33,873 nt of DNA from Propionibacteriaceae bacterium (lineage in GTDB: Bacteria; Actinomycetota; Actinomycetes; Propionibacteriales; Propionibacteriaceae). The position numbers were made by a program, and so were the translations under genes. The notes beneath the pieces were generated by a model. That model was not told where the DNA came from, ran no database searches, and worked only from the letters and a program-made list of their open reading frames with translations. Shown in pieces: positions 27,949 to 33,873 of this stretch (position 1 is the first letter of the stretch; the number at the start of each line of letters is the position of its first letter). The stretch lies in NCBI GenBank assembly GCA_031272825.1, contig JAISTE010000015.1, positions 1 to 33,873 on the forward strand. The letters are read 5' to 3'.

Positions 27949-29175
27949 TCAGCCCAGGACTAGGGCCAACTCCTTCTCTATCTCGGCGAGCAGCCGTTCT
28001 TCAACTTGTGGGATACCGATGCGGTGGATGATGTCGGCGAAGAAGCCGTGCACCACGAGCTTCCTGGCCTCCTTCTCCGGGATGCCGCGCGAGCGCAGGT
28101 AGAACAGCTGCTCGTCGTCGAACCTGCCGGTGGACGAAGAGTGCCCGGCGCCTTGAATCTCGCCGGTCTCAATCTCCAGGTTCGGGACGGAATCGGCCCG
28201 GCACCCGTCGGTGAGCAGCAGGTTCTTGTTGGACTCGTAGGTGTCGATGCCCTCGGCCACCTTGCGGATCAGGACGTCCCCAACCCAGACGGCGTGGGCC
28301 CCGTCGCCTTGCAGCGCACCGCGGTAGTCCACACGCGAGTAGGTCGACGGCTGGTTGTGGTCGACGAAGAGCCGGTGCTCGACGTGCTGGCCGGCGTCGG
28401 CGAAGTAGACGCCGTACTGTTCCAACTGCCCGCCCGGGCCCTTGTACTCGGCGACGGACGAGAGCCGCACCAGGGAACCGCCGAGGGTGGCGACCACGGT
28501 CTTGACGTGGGCGTCGCGGCCAACGGAAATGCCGAACTGCCCGGCCTGCACGGCGTCCTCGGCCCAGTCGGAGATGATAACGAAGTTGACCTTCGCCCCG
28601 TCCCCGGCCACCAAGGTGATGAAGTCCGAGTAGCGCGCCGAGCCGTTCATGCGCAGCATGATCGCGGCCTCGGCGTTGGCGCCCACCGTGAACAGGTACG
28701 AATCGTATGCCCTTGTAGCAGCCGATTCGCCGGTGATGTCAATGATCAACGGCTGCTCGAAGCGGGTGTTCGCGGCAAAGTCGAAGCGCATCACGTGCTC
28801 GGCCTTGTTAGCGGCGACGGCCGACGTGCGATCCTCGGGAGCGAGCGCGCCCAGCAGCCTGGCTTCGGCCAGGGAAAGCTCGGAGACGCTCACCCCGACG
28901 GGGGCGTCGATCTTGTAGTCGAGCTCGCCTTCGGCGTCTTCCCCGTCCAGCAGGTCTTGGAGGCGGCGCAGCGGGGTGAACCGCCAGATCTCCTCGTGGC
29001 CGTTGGGAACCGGGTGGTCGGCGAGGTTGAACGAGGGCGTGGGGTGAAGATGCGATTGAGGCTGGGGAGAGCGAGCTTGCTCGCTATCACCGGTCGATTG
29101 AGCATCTGAGCGAAGCGATCGATGCGATTCGACCGTCTCCACCGCCTCTTGGAGGTTATTCTCGATGGCGTTCAT
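27949..29175 (-). CDS. sufD: Fe-S assembly protein SufD
   Basis: Downstream of sufB with ATGA overlap; [38 protein letters not shown]-terminal SufBD motif. Confidence 0.95.
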   Translation of the reverse strand: MNAIENNLQEAVETVESHRSLRSDAQSTGDSEQARSPQPQSHLHPTPSFNLADHPVPNGHEEIWRFTPLRRLQDLLDGEDAEGELDYKIDAPVGVSVSELSLAEARLLGALAPEDRTSAVAANKAEHVMRFDFAANTRFEQPLIIDITGESAATRAYDSYLFTVGANAEAAIMLRMNGSARYSDFITLVAGDGAKVNFVIISDWAEDAVQAGQFGISVGRDAHVKTVVATLGGSLVRLSSVAEYKGPGGQLEQYGVYFADAGQHVEHRLFVDHNQPSTYSRVDYRGALQGDGAHAVWVGDVLIRKVAEGIDTYESNKNLLLTDGCRADSVPNLEIETGEIQGAGHSSSTGRFDDEQLFYLRSRGIPEKEARKLVVHGFFADIIHRIGIPQVEERLLAEIEKELALVLG

Positions 29176-30611
29176 CCAACCGCTCCTTCCATCTGCAGCT
29201 CGATCAATCGGTTCAGCTCAAGGGCGTATTCCATCGGCAGCTCCTTGGCGATCGGCTCGACGAACCCGCGCACGATCATCGCCATGGCTTCCTCTTCGCT
29301 CATGCCCCGGCTCATCAGGTAGAAGAGCTGGTCTTCGGAAACCTTGGAGACGGTGGCCTCGTGGGCCATGGAGACGTCGTCCTCGCGCACGTCCACATAC
29401 GGGTAGGTGTCGGAGCGGGAAATGGTGTCGACCAGCAGAGCGTCGCAGCGCACCGAGGAGGCCGAATGGTGGGCGCCGGGACGGACGCGCACCAGCCCGC
29501 GATACGACGAACGTCCGCCGCCGCGCGATACCGACTTCGACACGATCGTCGACGTCGTATAAGGCGCCAGGTGCACCATCTTGGAGCCGGTGTCCTGATG
29601 CTGGCCCTCACCGGCGAACGCAATCGACAAGGTCTCCCCGCGAGCGTGTTCGCCGTTCAAGTAGCAGGCCGGGTACTTCATCGTCGTCTTGGCGCCGATG
29701 TTGCCGTCGATCCACTCCATCGAGGCCCCCTCGTCGCAATACGCGCGCTTGGTGACCAGGTTGTAGACGTTGTTCGACCAGTTCTGGATCGTCGTATAGC
29801 GAACGTGGGCGTTGCGGCGCACGAAAATCTCGACGACGGCCGCGTGCAGCGAATCCGTCTTGTAGATCGGGGCGGTGCAGCCTTCGACGTAGTGGACGTC
29901 GGAGCCCTCGTCGGCGATGATCAGCGTGCGCTCGAACTGGCCCATGTTCTCCGTGTTGATGCGGAAGTAGGCCTGCAGCGGGATGGTGACGTGGACGCCC
30001 GGCGGAACGTAGATGAAGGAGCCGCCAGACCACACCGCGGTGTTCAGCGCAGAGAATTTGTTCTCGCCGATCGGAACCGAGCGGGTGAAGTACTGCTGGA
30101 ACAGCTCCGGGTACTCCTTCAGGCCGGTGTCGGTGTCGAGGAAGATGACGCCCTGGCGGGCGAGTTCCTCGTTGATCTTGTGGTAGACCACCTCAGACTC
30201 GTACTGGGCGGCGACGCCGGCAACCAGGCGGGCCTTCTCCGCTTCGGGGATGCCGAGCCGGTCGTAGGTGTTCTTGATGTCCTCAGGGAGGTCCTCCCAG
30301 GAAGCCGCAGGCTTCTCGGTGGAGCGCACGTAGTACTTGATCTCGTCGAAGTCGATATCGGACAGATCAGCACCCCAGGTGGGCATGGGCTTCTTCTCGA
30401 AAATCGACAGGGCCTTCAGACGCATCTGAAGCATCCAGTCGGGCTCGCCCTTCAACGCGGAGATGTCGCGAACGACGGCCTCGCTCAAGCCGCGCTTCGC
30501 ACTCGCCCCCGCGGAATCGGAGTCGTGCCATCCGTATTGGTAATTTCCGAGAGCTTGAAGATGCTCATCCTGGGTTGCTCCGAGGCCTGGGGCGGCGGGA
30601 GCTTGGGTCAT
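29172..30611 (-). CDS. sufB: Fe-S assembly scaffold SufB
   Basis: From ATG 30611: [35 protein letters not shown]...[48 protein letters not shown]...[54 protein letters not shown]. Confidence 0.97.
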   Translation of the reverse strand: MTQAPAAPGLGATQDEHLQALGNYQYGWHDSDSAGASAKRGLSEAVVRDISALKGEPDWMLQMRLKALSIFEKKPMPTWGADLSDIDFDEIKYYVRSTEKPAASWEDLPEDIKNTYDRLGIPEAEKARLVAGVAAQYESEVVYHKINEELARQGVIFLDTDTGLKEYPELFQQYFTRSVPIGENKFSALNTAVWSGGSFIYVPPGVHVTIPLQAYFRINTENMGQFERTLIIADEGSDVHYVEGCTAPIYKTDSLHAAVVEIFVRRNAHVRYTTIQNWSNNVYNLVTKRAYCDEGASMEWIDGNIGAKTTMKYPACYLNGEHARGETLSIAFAGEGQHQDTGSKMVHLAPYTTSTIVSKSVSRGGGRSSYRGLVRVRPGAHHSASSVRCDALLVDTISRSDTYPYVDVREDDVSMAHEATVSKVSEDQLFYLMSRGMSEEEAMAMIVRGFVEPIAKELPMEYALELNRLIELQMEGAVG

Positions 30612-31300
30612 TGCTTGCCTTTCTTGTTTACGCCCGTCCGTTTGACCGGTTTGGGCACATGTAGGTTGCACACTCCATCGCCGTGGGCGATGGAGGCAAT
30701 CCGCGTCACGTGCGTCCCCAGGAGTTTGGAGAACACGCGTGACTCGATCTCGCAGATCTCGGGGAATTCGCGCGCGACGTGTTCGACCGGGCAGTGGTAC
30801 TGGCAGATCTGCACACCAGATTCCCGGGTGTAGAGCGAGGCGAGGAAGCCCTCGTCGCTCATCGCGGCGGCCAGCGCAGCCACTGGCGTCGAGTAGTCAT
30901 CCTTGATTTCGCCGTAGCGTTCGACGACCTCGTCGGTCAGCTGGGCGGCGAAATCCTCCAGGGCTTTGTCGCCCCCGAGTTTGCGCACGTATTTGAGGGC
31001 CGAGATGGCCAATTTGTCGTAGGCCTGGTTAAACTCCGAACGACCTAGGTCAGTTAGGGAGAAGACGGACGCCGGACGGCCGCGCCCGCGTTGGCCGTAG
31101 ACGCGCTGGGGGCTGGACTCGAGACGTCCGTTTTCGATCAAGACGTTGAGGTGGCGGCGGACGGCTGCGGGGGTGAGGGAGAGGCGTTCGGCCAGCTCGG
31201 TGGCGGTTTGGGGGCCGTTTCTCAAGATGGTTCCCAGAACCTGGGCCCTGGTCGACGCGTCGGTGTCGACTCGGGTTTTGGTGTCCTGGCTGTTTTTCAC
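30608..31300 (-). CDS. sufR: SufR-like winged-helix regulator with C-terminal Cys motif
   Basis: [38 protein letters not shown]-terminal [23 protein letters not shown], a Cys cluster typical of SufR; ATGA overlap with sufB. GTG at 31300 preferred start. Confidence 0.9.
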   Translation of the reverse strand: MKNSQDTKTRVDTDASTRAQVLGTILRNGPQTATELAERLSLTPAAVRRHLNVLIENGRLESSPQRVYGQRGRGRPASVFSLTDLGRSEFNQAYDKLAISALKYVRKLGGDKALEDFAAQLTDEVVERYGEIKDDYSTPVAALAAAMSDEGFLASLYTRESGVQICQYHCPVEHVAREFPEICEIESRVFSKLLGTHVTRIASIAHGDGVCNLHVPKPVKRTGVNKKGKQ

Positions 31301-31501
31301 AACACAATTCTTACCATATTTCTGAGCCGAGTCCAGCCCGGTGACAACGTTCATCAAATAGTCGCATCCGCTTGTGAGACCAAGGTGTCCGCATTTTGGA
31401 CGTCGGCGTCCAAAATTGTAAGCACAAAGTCGCAGGTGTATATGCTTCTCTCGGCGGACTCAGCGGACTGTGAGCCCGCCGCGAGAATGATAGGAACTAC
31501 T

Positions 31502-33873
<2,372 letters not shown>

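Noticed and set aside
28006-30833. Long plus-strand ORFs (28006-29109, 29361-30833) opposite sufD/sufB
   Set aside because: Antisense shadows of the suf genes; no family motifs.

Overview
High-GC actinobacterial-type chromosomal segment. From left to right it carries: an obg–(LppM-like lipoprotein)–rpmA–rplU block; an apparent MshA+MshB/Mca fusion; a small alpha/beta hydrolase; glutamine-dependent nadE; an RNase E/G gene; a membrane-anchored polysaccharide lyase 8 (hyaluronate-lyase-like); another alpha/beta hydrolase; a Zn-alcohol dehydrogenase; a 31-aa membrane micro-ORF; an N-acetylmuramoyl-L-alanine amidase; tRNA-Ala(GGC); an SDR / FAD-oxidase / HxlR cassette; a DUF5679-type zinc-ribbon micro-protein; ilvE; leuB; a complete suf operon (sufR-B-D-C-S-U-T, minus strand); and the 5' part of a membrane pyrophosphatase gene. 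The most striking signal is a family of interspersed palindromic elements. The terminal module is roughly CGTCATCCYGCGCG-N-AGTCGCRGGATC, in full copies of about 140 bp, short hairpin-only copies, and copies followed by 23/24-nt tandem repeats. One full copy plus three 24-nt tandem repeats lies in-frame inside sufS. It adds about 79 aa between the PLP-binding Asp and Lys regions of the cysteine desulfurase. A second copy, inverted relative to the first, sits directly upstream of the sufS ribosome-binding site. The sufS copy carries a TGA->CGA difference relative to the other copies and has a 24-nt (not 23-nt) tandem period, as expected if it was selected for or tolerated as coding sequence. All calls are by eye from the sequence; no database search was run.
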